Assembly: GCA_934446475.1 (NCBI GenBank)
Contig: CAKSEH010000003.1
Coordinates: 1 to 64,000 of the forward strand
Length of the DNA: 64,000 bases
From: an uncultured Eubacteriales bacterium
GTDB taxonomy: Bacteria > Bacillota > Clostridia > Oscillospirales > Acutalibacteraceae
Direction of reading: 5' to 3'
In this document: one piece after another, positions 32,681 to 42,053 of the stretch
Layout of the letters: the number at the start of each line of letters is the position of its first letter
Numbering within the stretch: position 1 is the stretch's first letter
The notes under the pieces: generated by a model
Seen by the model: only the letters and a program-made list of their open reading frames with translations
Database searches by the model: none
What the model was told of the DNA's origin: nothing
Made by a program: the position numbers and the translations under genes

Positions 32681-34507
32681 ATGTGCGGAATAGTTGGATT
32701 TACAGGTAAGGATAATGCGGCAGGATTTCTTCTTGACGGTCTTTTAAAGCTTGAGTACAGGGGATATGATTCTGCCGGTATAGCGGTTGAAAACAGCGGC
32801 AAAATAGAGGTTTTAAAAACAGTTGAAAGAATAAGCGATCTTATTTCAAAGACCGACGGCGGAAAGTCGGTCAAGGGCAGTACGGGTATAGGTCACACCC
32901 GCTGGGCTACGCACGGAGCACCCTCAAATTTAAATGCCCACCCGCATTTGAGCGGGGACGGTAAATTTGCCGTTGTTCACAACGGTATAATAGAGAATTA
33001 TCTTGAGCTTAAAAGAGAACTTACAGACAGCGGAGACAGCTTTTTAAGCGAAACCGATACGGAAGTTATTCCGCATCTTTTAAGCAAGTATTATAACGGA
33101 GATTTCAAAGAGGCGGTCATAAAGGCCGTCAGCAGACTCAAAGGCTCTTATGCCCTCGGAATTATTTGCACGGATTATCCGGATACCCTTATGGCGGTGA
33201 GAAATTTCAGTCCGCTTATAGTGGGCGTATCGCAAAACGAAAATATGATAGCGTCCGATGTAACGGCAGTAGTTTCGGTAACCAAAGATATTATTTATCT
33301 TGAAGACGGTGATATTGCCGAACTCACACCGGAGGGAGTCAAGCTTTACGGGTCTGACGGTAAGGATAAACAATATTCCGTTTCAAAGGTGACCTGGGAT
33401 CTTTCCGCTGCCGAAAAAGGCGGATATGACCATTTTATGATGAAGGAAATAAAAGAACAGCCTGCGGCGGTAAGACAAACGGTTGAAAGCCGAGTCAAAA
33501 ACGGCGAAATAGTTTTCGAAGGTCTTTCCGTTGATGAGGAGTTTTTAAAAACTTTAAAGCGTATAGATATAATCGCCTGCGGCTCCGCTTATCACGCAGG
33601 AATGGTAGGAAAGTATGTTTTCGAGGAAATGCTCAGAATTCCGACATCGGTGGATTATGCAAGCGAATACCGTTACCGTAACCCTATAACCGGAAGCGAT
33701 ACGCTTACGATAATAATAAGTCAGTCCGGAGAAACTGCAGATACGCTTGCTGCCTTAAGAGAAGCGAAAAAGAGAGGTTCGCATACGCTTGCTGTAGTTA
33801 ATGTCGTCGGCAGTTCCATAGCAAAGGCGGCGGACGATGTTATTTATACCTGGGCGGGTCCCGAAATTGCGGTCGCTACAACAAAGGGGTATACCACTCA
33901 GCTTTCGGTGCTTTATATGCTCGCCATATGGGCGGCAAAAAGACTCGGTACCGTTGATGAAGCTGAAACGGACAGAATGCTCGGCGAACTTTTAAGACTT
34001 CCTGAGCTTATAGAGAAAATTATGCAAAATGAAGAAAAAATAGCCGAGGCCGCCAAACATTGCGGCGACCCGCAGTCACTCTTCTTTATAGGCAGAAATA
34101 TAGATTACGCAGTGGCTCTTGAGGCGTCGCTCAAGCTTAAGGAAATATCTTATATTCATTCCGAAAGCTATGCGGCAGGCGAGCTTAAGCACGGCACTAT
34201 ATCCCTGATAGAAAACGGCAGAACGGTTATAGCTCTTGCTTCCTGTGAAGAACTGTTTGAAAAACTGCTCAGCAATATAAAAGAGGTTAAAGCAAGAGGA
34301 GCTTATGTTATAGGCTGTGCTCAGGAAGGTCACAATGAGCTTAAAAACGAGGCTGAAGAGGTTATTTATATACCTAAGACGCATAAGCTGCTTACCGCTG
34401 TGCTTGAGGTTATTCCGTTCCAGATTTATGCATATTATGTTGCTCTTTATAAGGGCTGTGATATCGATAAACCGAGAAATCTTGCAAAATCCGTTACGGT
34501 TGAGTAA
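32681..34507 (+). CDS. glmS: Glutamine--fructose-6-phosphate aminotransferase (isomerizing)
   Basis: This 608-residue enzyme makes glucosamine 6-phosphate for peptidoglycan. The N-terminal glutaminase domain starts MCGIVGFTG with the nucleophile Cys2 and has TGIGHTRWATHG and DTEVIPHLL. Two SIS isomerase domains follow (IACGSAYHAGMVGKY and SQSGETADTLAAL; later FFIGRNIDYAVALE and SYAAGELKHG), ending with the family tail PRNLAKSVTVE. Its leader carries the glmS ribozyme, giving product feedback. The ribosome site is AAAGGTG. A terminator follows at 34521-34554. Confidence 0.98.
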   Translation: MCGIVGFTGKDNAAGFLLDGLLKLEYRGYDSAGIAVENSGKIEVLKTVERISDLISKTDGGKSVKGSTGIGHTRWATHGAPSNLNAHPHLSGDGKFAVVHNGIIENYLELKRELTDSGDSFLSETDTEVIPHLLSKYYNGDFKEAVIKAVSRLKGSYALGIICTDYPDTLMAVRNFSPLIVGVSQNENMIASDVTAVVSVTKDIIYLEDGDIAELTPEGVKLYGSDGKDKQYSVSKVTWDLSAAEKGGYDHFMMKEIKEQPAAVRQTVESRVKNGEIVFEGLSVDEEFLKTLKRIDIIACGSAYHAGMVGKYVFEEMLRIPTSVDYASEYRYRNPITGSDTLTIIISQSGETADTLAALREAKKRGSHTLAVVNVVGSSIAKAADDVIYTWAGPEIAVATTKGYTTQLSVLYMLAIWAAKRLGTVDEAETDRMLGELLRLPELIEKIMQNEEKIAEAAKHCGDPQSLFFIGRNIDYAVALEASLKLKEISYIHSESYAAGELKHGTISLIENGRTVIALASCEELFEKLLSNIKEVKARGAYVIGCAQEGHNELKNEAEEVIYIPKTHKLLTAVLEVIPFQIYAYYVALYKGCDIDKPRNLAKSVTVE

Positions 34508-34520
34508 AAATTTCGATTTA

Positions 34521-34554
34521 AACCCGCTCTTTTTGTGGACAAAAGGAGCGGGTT
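34521..34554 (+). terminator. Terminator of glmS, enclosing a promoter
   Basis: AACCCGCTC ... GAGCGGGTT with an inner CTTTT/AAAAG pairing. The T-run afterwards is interrupted (GTTGTTG). The -35 box of the next promoter lies in its loop. Confidence 0.65.
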
Positions 34555-34564
34555 GTTGTATAAT
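34536..34564 (+). promoter_or_regulatory. Promoter of the three-domain sugar transferase
   Basis: TGGACA (34536-34541), 17 bases, TATAAT (34559-34564). It overlaps the glmS terminator hairpin. Confidence 0.65.
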
Positions 34565-34632
34565 ATAAAATAATTGCGGCAAAGAATGCAGTTTGTGTTA
34601 ACAAAAGCGAAAAAGTGTTAAAGGAAGATTTT

Positions 34633-37293
34633 GTGAAAGAACAGATTTATAATGAGTCATATTACAATAATTATGACGTAGGAAGTAACTTACCGATACG
34701 GTATGCCGATAACGAGGATCTAAGAAAATTCTTTGAAAATACTGCTAAAAAAATAGTTGAAACTTTTCATCCCAAAACCGTGCTTGATGCCGGGTGCGCA
34801 CTCGGTTTATTGGTTAAAGAACTCAGAAAACTCGGAGTTTGCGCTTACGGAATCGATATTTCACATTATGCCGTTTCAAATGCCGACCCCGAGATCAGAG
34901 AGTTTTGCAGGGAGTGTTCGATAGCGGAAAAGTTTCCGGAAGATTTCCCCTCAAAGTTTGATCTTATCACAAACATAGAGGTTATGGAACATCTGCCGGA
35001 AGACTCTTGCGATGCGGCAATAAAAAATCTTTGCGAACACACAGACAGAGTGATTTTTTCGTCCACCTCGACCGATTTTGAAGACCCGACGCATATAAAT
35101 GTCAGAAGTATCCCGTATTGGGCGCAGAAGTTTGCGGAAAACGGGTTTTACAACAGGATAGATAATTATCCGAGCTATATATCCGCAGATGCGTATTGCT
35201 TTGAAAAAAGCGAAGCTTCGTTTGCGGTGGAAAGATATGAAAAACAACTGTCCGACGATAAAAAAGAAAAAAGCAACCTCGAATATTTAAATTCAAATCT
35301 TGAGACAGAGCTTAAAAAAGAACGCAAAAACAACGAGAAATTAGAAAAAAAATATTGCGACGCTTACAATAAATTCTGTGAAACATCCGCTCTGTACGGC
35401 GAGATAGTAAATTCGCAGTACTGGCGTATAACAAAGCCTATGCGAACGGTTACTAATTTTTTAAAGCAGAAACTGAAAAAATGGAAAATAACGAGATATT
35501 TTTTCAGCGCTGTCAGAATTTTCATTGTTTTCGGACCCAAAGCGTTAAAGGAAAAAATCAGGGATCATAAAGAAAGAGAACGCATCAACTCGATGAAAAT
35601 CGACTATACGGCGATCACTGCGGAGAGACGCAAAAGTGAACAAGAAACCGTGTTTCCAAAGAACATTAAGTTCAGTATTCTCGTTCCGCTCTACAACACG
35701 CCTATAAAATTCCTTGAAGAGATGATAAACTCGGTCATAGGACAGACCTATGGGAATTGGGAACTTTGCCTTGCCGACGGAAGCGACAGCGAACATACCG
35801 ATGTTCGGGAATGTGCCGAGAGATACGCAAAGGCAGACAGTAGGATAGTTTACCGAAAGCTTGAAAAGAATCTCGGCATATCCGAAAACACCAACGCTTG
35901 TATAGATATGTCAACAGGGGATTATATTGCTCTGTTTGATCACGATGATGTTCTTCACCCTTCTGCGCTTTTTGAAAATATGAAGGCTATTTGCAATTAT
36001 GATGCAGACTTTGTATATACGGATGAAGCAACATTTGAAAGCCCGGATATTCATAAGATAATCACATTCCATTTTAAACCCGATTTTGCTATTGATAATC
36101 TCAGGGCAAACAATTATATATGCCATTTTACGGTTTTCTCAAGGGAGCTTCTTGAAAAGACCGGCGGCTTCAGAAGCGAGTTTGACGGCAGCCAGGATCA
36201 TGACTTGGTACTTCGTCTTACCTCAAACGCACAGAAAATTTATCACATTCGGAAACTTCTTTATTTCTGGCGTTCACATCCTCAGTCGGTTGCTATGAAT
36301 ATCGACTCAAAAGGCTATGCCGTGAGTGCGGGGAGAAAAGCCGTTTGGAATAGCATCAGGGCAGCCGGATATGACTGTGTTGTGGAAAGCAGCAAAGCTT
36401 TCCCGACCATATACCGTATAAAATACGAATTAAAAATACATCCGCTTGTGTCGATAATAATTCCGAATAAGGACCATAAGTGCGATCTTAAGCGCTGCAT
36501 TGATTCGATTTTAGTTAACTCAACATATGATAATTATGAGATAATAGTGATTGAAAACAACAGTGCCGAAAAAGAAATTTTTGATTACTACGAAGAACTC
36601 AAAAATAACGAAAATATAAAAGTAATAAATTATGAGGGCGAATTTAATTATTCCGATATAAATAATTTCGGTGCAAAATCTGCACGGGGAGATTATCTGC
36701 TTTTGCTTAATAATGATACCGAGGTCATAACCCCCGATTGGATCGAAGAGATGCTTATGTATGCCCAGCGTCCCGATGTGGGAATTGTCGGCGCTAAACT
36801 CTATTATCCCGACAATACGGTCCAGCACGCAGGGATCGTTGTAGGTCTTGGCGGAGTGGCCGGACATTCGCATTACGGTACTGCGCATAACGATCCGGGT
36901 TATATGGGTAAAATGTTCTATTCTCAGAACTTAAGCGCAGTTACAGCGGCTTGTCTTATGATCCGTAAATCGGTTTTCGACGGCGTCGGTGGATTCAACT
37001 GCGAATTTGCCGTAGCATATAATGATGTCGATTTGTGCCTGCGTGTGCGTGAATCCGGTAAACTGATAGTATTTACGCCATATGCTGAATTATTTCATTA
37101 TGAATCTAAGACCAGAGGAAATGAAGAAACGCTTCAAAATCAAAAAAGATTTGCCGAAGAAATTGAATTGTTCCACAAAAAGTGGGATGATAAATTTCTT
37201 AGTAAAGGCGACCCGTACTACAACCCGAATTTCTCACTTGAATGTTCTTATAAGGTGTTGTATGATAAGGTCTATGATGACTGTATTAAATGA
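34633..37293 (+). CDS. Methyltransferase - coiled coil - double GT2 glycosyltransferase
   Basis: A large protein of 886 residues. Residues about 1-195 are a class I SAM-dependent methyltransferase (TVLDAGCALGLLVKEL motif I). About 200-265 are a charged coiled coil. About 340-560 hold a first GT2 domain (FSILVPLYNTPI, ALFDHDDVLHPSAL as the DxD-type site). About 600-860 hold a second GT2 domain (VSIIIPNKDHKCDL, LLLLNNDTEVITP, GGFNCEFAVAYNDVDLC). Such fusions build surface polysaccharides such as rhamnans or O-antigen-like chains; exact sugars are not predictable. I prefer the GTG at 34633, five bases after AAGGAAG, over a GTG at 34615. It is transcribed from its own promoter and stands alone before guaA. 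Confidence 0.87.
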   Translation: MKEQIYNESYYNNYDVGSNLPIRYADNEDLRKFFENTAKKIVETFHPKTVLDAGCALGLLVKELRKLGVCAYGIDISHYAVSNADPEIREFCRECSIAEKFPEDFPSKFDLITNIEVMEHLPEDSCDAAIKNLCEHTDRVIFSSTSTDFEDPTHINVRSIPYWAQKFAENGFYNRIDNYPSYISADAYCFEKSEASFAVERYEKQLSDDKKEKSNLEYLNSNLETELKKERKNNEKLEKKYCDAYNKFCETSALYGEIVNSQYWRITKPMRTVTNFLKQKLKKWKITRYFFSAVRIFIVFGPKALKEKIRDHKERERINSMKIDYTAITAERRKSEQETVFPKNIKFSILVPLYNTPIKFLEEMINSVIGQTYGNWELCLADGSDSEHTDVRECAERYAKADSRIVYRKLEKNLGISENTNACIDMSTGDYIALFDHDDVLHPSALFENMKAICNYDADFVYTDEATFESPDIHKIITFHFKPDFAIDNLRANNYICHFTVFSRELLEKTGGFRSEFDGSQDHDLVLRLTSNAQKIYHIRKLLYFWRSHPQSVAMNIDSKGYAVSAGRKAVWNSIRAAGYDCVVESSKAFPTIYRIKYELKIHPLVSIIIPNKDHKCDLKRCIDSILVNSTYDNYEIIVIENNSAEKEIFDYYEELKNNENIKVINYEGEFNYSDINNFGAKSARGDYLLLLNNDTEVITPDWIEEMLMYAQRPDVGIVGAKLYYPDNTVQHAGIVVGLGGVAGHSHYGTAHNDPGYMGKMFYSQNLSAVTAACLMIRKSVFDGVGGFNCEFAVAYNDVDLCLRVRESGKLIVFTPYAELFHYESKTRGNEETLQNQKRFAEEIELFHKKWDDKFLSKGDPYYNPNFSLECSYKVLYDKVYDDCIK

Positions 37294-37331
37294 AAAACTG
37301 CGGTTAGATCAATATTGGTTAGGAGATAAAT

Positions 37332-38858
37332 ATGGAAAAAATATTAGTGCTTGATTTCGGCGGTCAGTATAATCAGCTTATTGCCCGAAGAGTAAGAGAA
37401 AACAACGTGTATTCCGAGATAAGACCTTATACGGCTCCCATAGACGAGATTAAATCGGCGGGATATAAGGGGATTATCTTAACCGGAGGCCCTAAAAGCG
37501 TATACGGCGAAAATGCGGTATTATACTCAAAGGAGCTTTTTGAACTCGGTGTTCCGATTCTCGGCATATGCTACGGCGCACAGCTTATGTCTTTTATGAC
37601 GGGCGGAACAGTTGAGGCAGGAGCCAGCGAATACGGTAAGGTTGAAGTGACACTTGATCCTTCAAGCAAACTTTTTGAGGGAATACCGTCAAAAAGCATC
37701 TGCTGGATGAGCCATACCGATTATATCAGTCATATACCGGTTGACTTTAAGATAACAGGCAGAACAGATAAGTGCCCGGTTGCGGCTCTTGAAAATGCCG
37801 CAAAAAAACTTTATGCGGTTCAGTTTCACCCTGAGGTAATGCATACGCAGTACGGTGCACAGCTTCTTCATAACTTTGTCTATAATGTTTGCGGCTGCAA
37901 AGGCGAATGGACTATGTCGTCCTTTACAAAACGCACCGTTAAGGAACTTAAAGATAAAATAGGAAATAAAAAGGTTCTTTGCGCCCTTTCGGGAGGAGTA
38001 GACAGCTCTGTTGCAGCTTTACTGCTCCATAAGGCAGTCGGGGACAATCTTACCTGTATTTTCGTTGACCACGGTCTGCTCAGGAAGGATGAGGCAAAGC
38101 AGGTCAACGAACTCTTTAAGGGAACCTATAACATAAATCTTATCTCGGTCGATGCCTCTGAACAGTTCCTCGGACAGCTCAGAGGAATAACCGAACCCGA
38201 ACAGAAAAGAAAAATAATAGGAAGAGAATTTATTCGTGTTTTTGAGGCACAGGCAAAGAAAATAGGCAAGGTTGATTATCTTGTGCAGGGAACAATTTAT
38301 CCCGACGTTATAGAGTCGGGAGTCGGAGACGCCGCCTGTATTAAAAGCCATCACAATGTCGGAGGATTGCCTGACCACGTTGACTTTGACGAAATAATAG
38401 AACCCCTCAGGGATTTATTTAAAGATGAAGTCCGTAAGGTCGGTCTTGAGCTTGATATGCCTGAAAATATGGTATACCGTCAGCCTTTCCCCGGACCCGG
38501 TCTCGGAGTTCGGATAATCGGTGAGCTTACAAGAGAAAAAATATCCCTTCTTCAGGATGCCGATGCGATATTCCGTGACGAAGTGTCAAAAGCAGGTCTT
38601 GATAAGGATATAAATCAGTACTTTGCGGTGCTTACCGATATGAAATCCGTTGGTGTAATGGGTGATTACCGTACCTACGATTATACCGTTGCCTTAAGGG
38701 CTGTTACAACAAGCGATTTTATGACGGCGGACTGGGCTCGCATCCCGTACGATGTACTTGACAATGCGTCAAGAAGAATAGTAAATGAGGTTAAGGGAGT
38801 AAACAGAATAGTTTATGATATAACCTCCAAACCTCCGGCCACTATTGAATGGGAATGA
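37332..38858 (+). CDS. guaA: GMP synthase (glutamine-hydrolysing)
   Basis: A 508-residue fusion of a class I glutamine amidotransferase and an ATP pyrophosphatase. The first has the nucleophile in GICYGAQ and the His-Glu pair in QFHPEV. The second has the P-loop [12 protein letters not shown] and a C-terminal dimer domain with [11 protein letters not shown] and the final [16 protein letters not shown]. It converts XMP to GMP. TAGGAG precedes the ATG. No purine riboswitch is visible in the 38-base gap to the previous gene. A terminator follows at 38939. Confidence 0.97.
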   Translation: MEKILVLDFGGQYNQLIARRVRENNVYSEIRPYTAPIDEIKSAGYKGIILTGGPKSVYGENAVLYSKELFELGVPILGICYGAQLMSFMTGGTVEAGASEYGKVEVTLDPSSKLFEGIPSKSICWMSHTDYISHIPVDFKITGRTDKCPVAALENAAKKLYAVQFHPEVMHTQYGAQLLHNFVYNVCGCKGEWTMSSFTKRTVKELKDKIGNKKVLCALSGGVDSSVAALLLHKAVGDNLTCIFVDHGLLRKDEAKQVNELFKGTYNINLISVDASEQFLGQLRGITEPEQKRKIIGREFIRVFEAQAKKIGKVDYLVQGTIYPDVIESGVGDAACIKSHHNVGGLPDHVDFDEIIEPLRDLFKDEVRKVGLELDMPENMVYRQPFPGPGLGVRIIGELTREKISLLQDADAIFRDEVSKAGLDKDINQYFAVLTDMKSVGVMGDYRTYDYTVALRAVTTSDFMTADWARIPYDVLDNASRRIVNEVKGVNRIVYDITSKPPATIEWE

Positions 38859-38938
38859 TTGCATAACTCAGAAAGTGCCGTAAATACGGGATTTTTTCAA
38901 AATGAGTAAGTCCCGTTAACTGCAAAACAGTATAAAGA

Positions 38939-38985
38939 TATAGCCCTATGCAGGATGAAAACTCTACATAGGGCTATATTTTTAT
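38939..38985 (+). terminator. Terminator of guaA
   Basis: TATAGCCCTATG...CATAGGGCTATA with a T-rich tail. The remaining bases to 39071 show no gene or clear signal. Confidence 0.8.
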
Positions 38986-39071
38986 ATTTTAACCTTAGTT
39001 TTATTTCGGAAAATAGATAATGCTTTGATTTTATGAGTGCATAAGGTTTTTCGGTTGTATTTAAAGCGATA

Positions 39072-39182
39072 ATTTAAATCGGAGCAACGCTCTGCTTTGA
39101 TTGCAAGGAGCAGGGCTTGTGACTGATTGCAAACCCTAAAATGGCCCCGCTTTTTAAGGCGGGGGACATCTGCGTTAGGTTA
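39072..39182 (+). repeat. Palindromic repeat family R, copy E
   Basis: It starts TTTAAATCGGAGCAACGCTC and ends GACATCTGCGTTAGGTTAT. Stem 2 (CCCCGC...GGCGGGG) is strong. Stem 1 is diverged (AGGGCTT...AAACCCT). It lies between the convergent guaA and fruK genes and could end the aromatic operon transcript. Confidence 0.8.
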
Positions 39183-39210
39183 TTATTCTGCAAACACAAA
39201 CAGTCTGATT

Positions 39211-40128
39211 TTAAATCTTATCGATCCTAACAAGGTCTATAAGCTTCATCACCGATTCCTTTGTTCCTATGGAGTTTGAAAAAGCGGTTGCGCTTCCGCA
39301 GGCCGTTGCTAAAGCAAGAGCTGATTCTTTGTCGGCGGAAGACAACATTCCGGCAATAAAGCCTGCCACGGTGCTATCTCCTGCGGCAACCGTATTAACA
39401 ACTTTGCCCTCAGGCGCATAAGCTCTCAGCGCACAGTCACGGCTTACAAGAACCGAGCCGTCTTTGCCCATTGAAACCAGCACGTTTTCGGCGCCCATTT
39501 CAACAAGACGTTCGGCATACAGGACAGCATCCGTTTCGTTTGAGATTGAAACAGAAAACAGATCCCCGAGTTCCTTTAAATTCGGTTTAATAAGGAAAGG
39601 GGAGAAGGAAAGTGTATTAAGTAAGGCTTTTCCGGTAGTATCGACCGTTATTTTGACGCCCGAGTCTGAAACAGCTTCAATTATTCTTGCATAAACATCT
39701 TCGGGGACGGACCTCGGCAAGCTTCCCGAAAGGCAGAGAACATCTCCGCTTTTAAGTAATGATTTTACCTTGTTTTCAAGCCTAATTATGTCATTTTCCG
39801 ATATAAACGGTCCGTCGCAGTTGATATCGGTCTCGGCACCGTCTCTTATTTTAACATTTATCCTTGTAAGACCGCCGCCGAGCCTTAAAAAGTCCGTTTT
39901 GAGACCTGCCTCGCCGAGCCTTTTCTCAAGCTCGTCTCCCGTAAATCCTGCGATAAAGCCCAAAGCAGTGCTTTCTGCCTTTAAATTTTTAAGCATAAGC
40001 GAAACATTTATACCTTTTCCGCCGCAATTAAGCTCCTGCGTGGGACTTATGTTTATATCGGAATATTTTAATCGGTTTATGTTTAATGTGTAATCGAGAG
40101 CGGGATTTAACGTAAGAGTATATATCAA
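39211..40128 (-). CDS. fruK: PfkB-family sugar-phosphate kinase, probably 1-phosphofructokinase
   Basis: A 305-residue ribokinase-fold enzyme of the FruK/LacC branch. The N-terminal TLTLNPALDYTLNI, GGKGINVSLMLKNL (PfkB signature 1), GDVLCLSGSLPRSV and the catalytic NTVAAGDSTVAGF (signature 2 with the base Asp) are all present. It phosphorylates fructose 1-phosphate or a related sugar phosphate such as tagatose 6-phosphate. No PTS or fruR is next to it. The start is a TTG at 40128 behind AAAGGCGG. It lies only 31 bases after the DAHP synthase gene, so it may be the last gene of the aromatic operon. Confidence 0.85.
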   Translation of the reverse strand: MIYTLTLNPALDYTLNINRLKYSDINISPTQELNCGGKGINVSLMLKNLKAESTALGFIAGFTGDELEKRLGEAGLKTDFLRLGGGLTRINVKIRDGAETDINCDGPFISENDIIRLENKVKSLLKSGDVLCLSGSLPRSVPEDVYARIIEAVSDSGVKITVDTTGKALLNTLSFSPFLIKPNLKELGDLFSVSISNETDAVLYAERLVEMGAENVLVSMGKDGSVLVSRDCALRAYAPEGKVVNTVAAGDSTVAGFIAGMLSSADKESALALATACGSATAFSNSIGTKESVMKLIDLVRIDKI

Positions 40129-40159
40129 AGTAAGATCCGCCTTTCTGTACCTTTATTGT

Positions 40160-41188
40160 TCAGAGTTTATCGGCAAGCTCCAAAATAAGCTTTTCGGTCT
40201 TTTCCCAACCGAGGCACGGGTCGGTTATGGATTTTCCGTATGTGTGCTCGTCGGGACCCTGTGCACCGTCCTCAATATAGCTTTCTATCATAAGACCCTT
40301 GACCATTTTCTTTATATCGGGGTTACACTGTCTGCTGTGAACGACATCTTTGGCTATTCTTATTTGTTCAAGGTATTTTTTCCCGGAATTTGCGTGATTT
40401 GTGTCTATTACCGCCGCAGGATTTAAAAGACCGTATTCGGCATATTGGCAGTAAAGATTCAAAAGGTCCTCATAGTGATAGTTTGAAACGCTTTTTCCGG
40501 CAAAATCCGTGTAGCCTCTGAGTATTGCGTGGGCGAGCGGATTTCCGGTGCTATGGACTTCCCAGCCTCTGTAAATAAAAGTGTGAGAATGTTGAGCCGC
40601 TTTTATTGAGTTCATAAGGACCGTTATATCTCCGCTGGTGGGGTTTTTCATACCCACCGGGCAGGTGACGCCGCTTGCCGTCAATCTATGCTGCTGATTT
40701 TCCACCGAGCGTGCACCTACCGCCGCATAGGACAGCAGATCCGATAAATAACGGTGATTATCGGGATACAGCATTTCATCCGCACAGGTAAATCCGTAAT
40801 CCTTAAGAGCGCTCATATGCAGGTCTCTGATTGCAACAATACCTTTGAGCATATCGGGTTTTTCGTTCGGATCGGGTTGATGAAGCATTCCCTTGTATCC
40901 TGAGCCGTTCGTCCTCGGTTTGTTTGTATAGATCCTCGGTATTATGAATATTTTATCCTTAACCCTGTCTCCGACGACCTTAAGCCTTCCTATGTAATCA
41001 AGAACCGAATCTCTGCTGTCGGCAGAGCACGGCCCGATAATTAAAATAAATTTATCGGATTTTCCCGTAAAAATATCGCTTATTTCCGCATCCCGCTCCG
41101 CTTTTATCGCCGCAAGCTCCGGAGTTACGGGGTATTTGCTTTTTATTTGCTGCGGAACAGGCAGTTTTCTTATAAATGTTGCTCCCAT
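40160..41188 (-). CDS. aroF: 3-deoxy-7-phosphoheptulonate (DAHP) synthase, AroF/G/H type
   Basis: The 342-residue class I alpha DAHP synthase joins phosphoenolpyruvate and erythrose 4-phosphate, the first step of the shikimate pathway. Marks are IIGPCSADSRDSVLDY, PRTNGSGYKGM, GARSVENQQHRL, PVGMKNPTSGD and SYIEDGAQ. Feedback by a single amino acid is usual in this class; which one cannot be told. It sits near the end of the aromatic operon although it performs the first reaction. AGAGGTAA precedes the ATG, seven bases after the tyrA stop. Confidence 0.95.
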   Translation of the reverse strand: MGATFIRKLPVPQQIKSKYPVTPELAAIKAERDAEISDIFTGKSDKFILIIGPCSADSRDSVLDYIGRLKVVGDRVKDKIFIIPRIYTNKPRTNGSGYKGMLHQPDPNEKPDMLKGIVAIRDLHMSALKDYGFTCADEMLYPDNHRYLSDLLSYAAVGARSVENQQHRLTASGVTCPVGMKNPTSGDITVLMNSIKAAQHSHTFIYRGWEVHSTGNPLAHAILRGYTDFAGKSVSNYHYEDLLNLYCQYAEYGLLNPAAVIDTNHANSGKKYLEQIRIAKDVVHSRQCNPDIKKMVKGLMIESYIEDGAQGPDEHTYGKSITDPCLGWEKTEKLILELADKL

Positions 41189-41195
41189 AGTTTTA

Positions 41196-42053
41196 TTACC
41201 TCTTGTTGAATTTTTTGCGGCGTTCGGAGGACAAACGCATCATCTTGCGCATACCCTCTCTGTCGCCCGATTTTAAATAACCGTAAAGCTCGTCAAACGA
41301 ATTGCGGTATGAATCCATTTCCTTAAGCAATGCTTCTCTGTTACATAAAAACAGTTCGCTCCACATTTCATCGTTTATATTTGCTATCCTTGTGAGGTCT
41401 CTGAAGGAGTCGCCCGTGTATTTTACAAGGTTCGGATTTGAATTTGAACACATCAGCGAGACTGCTATACAGTGAGTAAGCTGAGAAAGAAAGGCGATCA
41501 TATCATCGTGCTGCTCGGGGGACAGCTCCGTAATGCTTGCAAAACCGAGCGTTTCTCCGAGATTTTTGCAAAGTTCGGTTGCCGCAGGCGTGTTTTTTTC
41601 GGTCGGAACAACTATGTAATTTGCGCCGCTGAATATTCTGTCGTCACTGTTTTGTATTCCGCATACCTCACGGCCTGCCATAGGATGCGCTGCTATAAAT
41701 TCAACGCCCTCTCCGAGATAAGCGTTTATTTTATCTATTATAAAGGATTTAACTCCCGTAACATCGGTTATAACCGTTCCGCTCTTTATAAGACCGCCGT
41801 TGTCCTTTATCCAATCGCAAAAAATGTGAGGATAAAGGGCAAAAATAATAAGGTCGGCGCTGCTGATGAGCTTTGGATCTGCAAAGTCAGAGCCGCAGTC
41901 TATTATTTTATTTTCGAGAGCATACTCAAGCGATGCCGGCTCTTTTTCTATTGCATTTACCTTATACCCCTGCTTTTTAAGCGACATAGCATAGCTGCCG
42001 CCTAAAAGACCGAGTCCTACAATCAAAATATTAAGATCTTTATTAAGCTTCAT
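41196..42053 (-). CDS. tyrA: Prephenate dehydrogenase
   Basis: A 285-residue NAD-dependent enzyme that turns prephenate into 4-hydroxyphenylpyruvate. The Rossmann motif ILIVGLGLLGGSYA lies near the N-terminus, followed by FIAAHPMAGREVCG, FLSQLTHCIAVSL and FRDLTRIA in the helical domain. There is no ACT domain, so direct tyrosine feedback through ACT is absent. I favour the ATG at 42053, inside the aroA end, over a TTG at 42068. It is part of the coupled run of aromatic genes. Confidence 0.92.
   Translation of the reverse strand: MKLNKDLNILIVGLGLLGGSYAMSLKKQGYKVNAIEKEPASLEYALENKIIDCGSDFADPKLISSADLIIFALYPHIFCDWIKDNGGLIKSGTVITDVTGVKSFIIDKINAYLGEGVEFIAAHPMAGREVCGIQNSDDRIFSGANYIVVPTEKNTPAATELCKNLGETLGFASITELSPEQHDDMIAFLSQLTHCIAVSLMCSNSNPNLVKYTGDSFRDLTRIANINDEMWSELFLCNREALLKEMDSYRNSFDELYGYLKSGDREGMRKMMRLSSERRKKFNKR

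Noticed and set aside
39211..40128. Tagatose-6-phosphate kinase LacC instead of FruK
   Set aside because: The two cannot be separated from sequence by eye; no lac or gat genes are adjacent, so FruK is kept as the default with reduced confidence.
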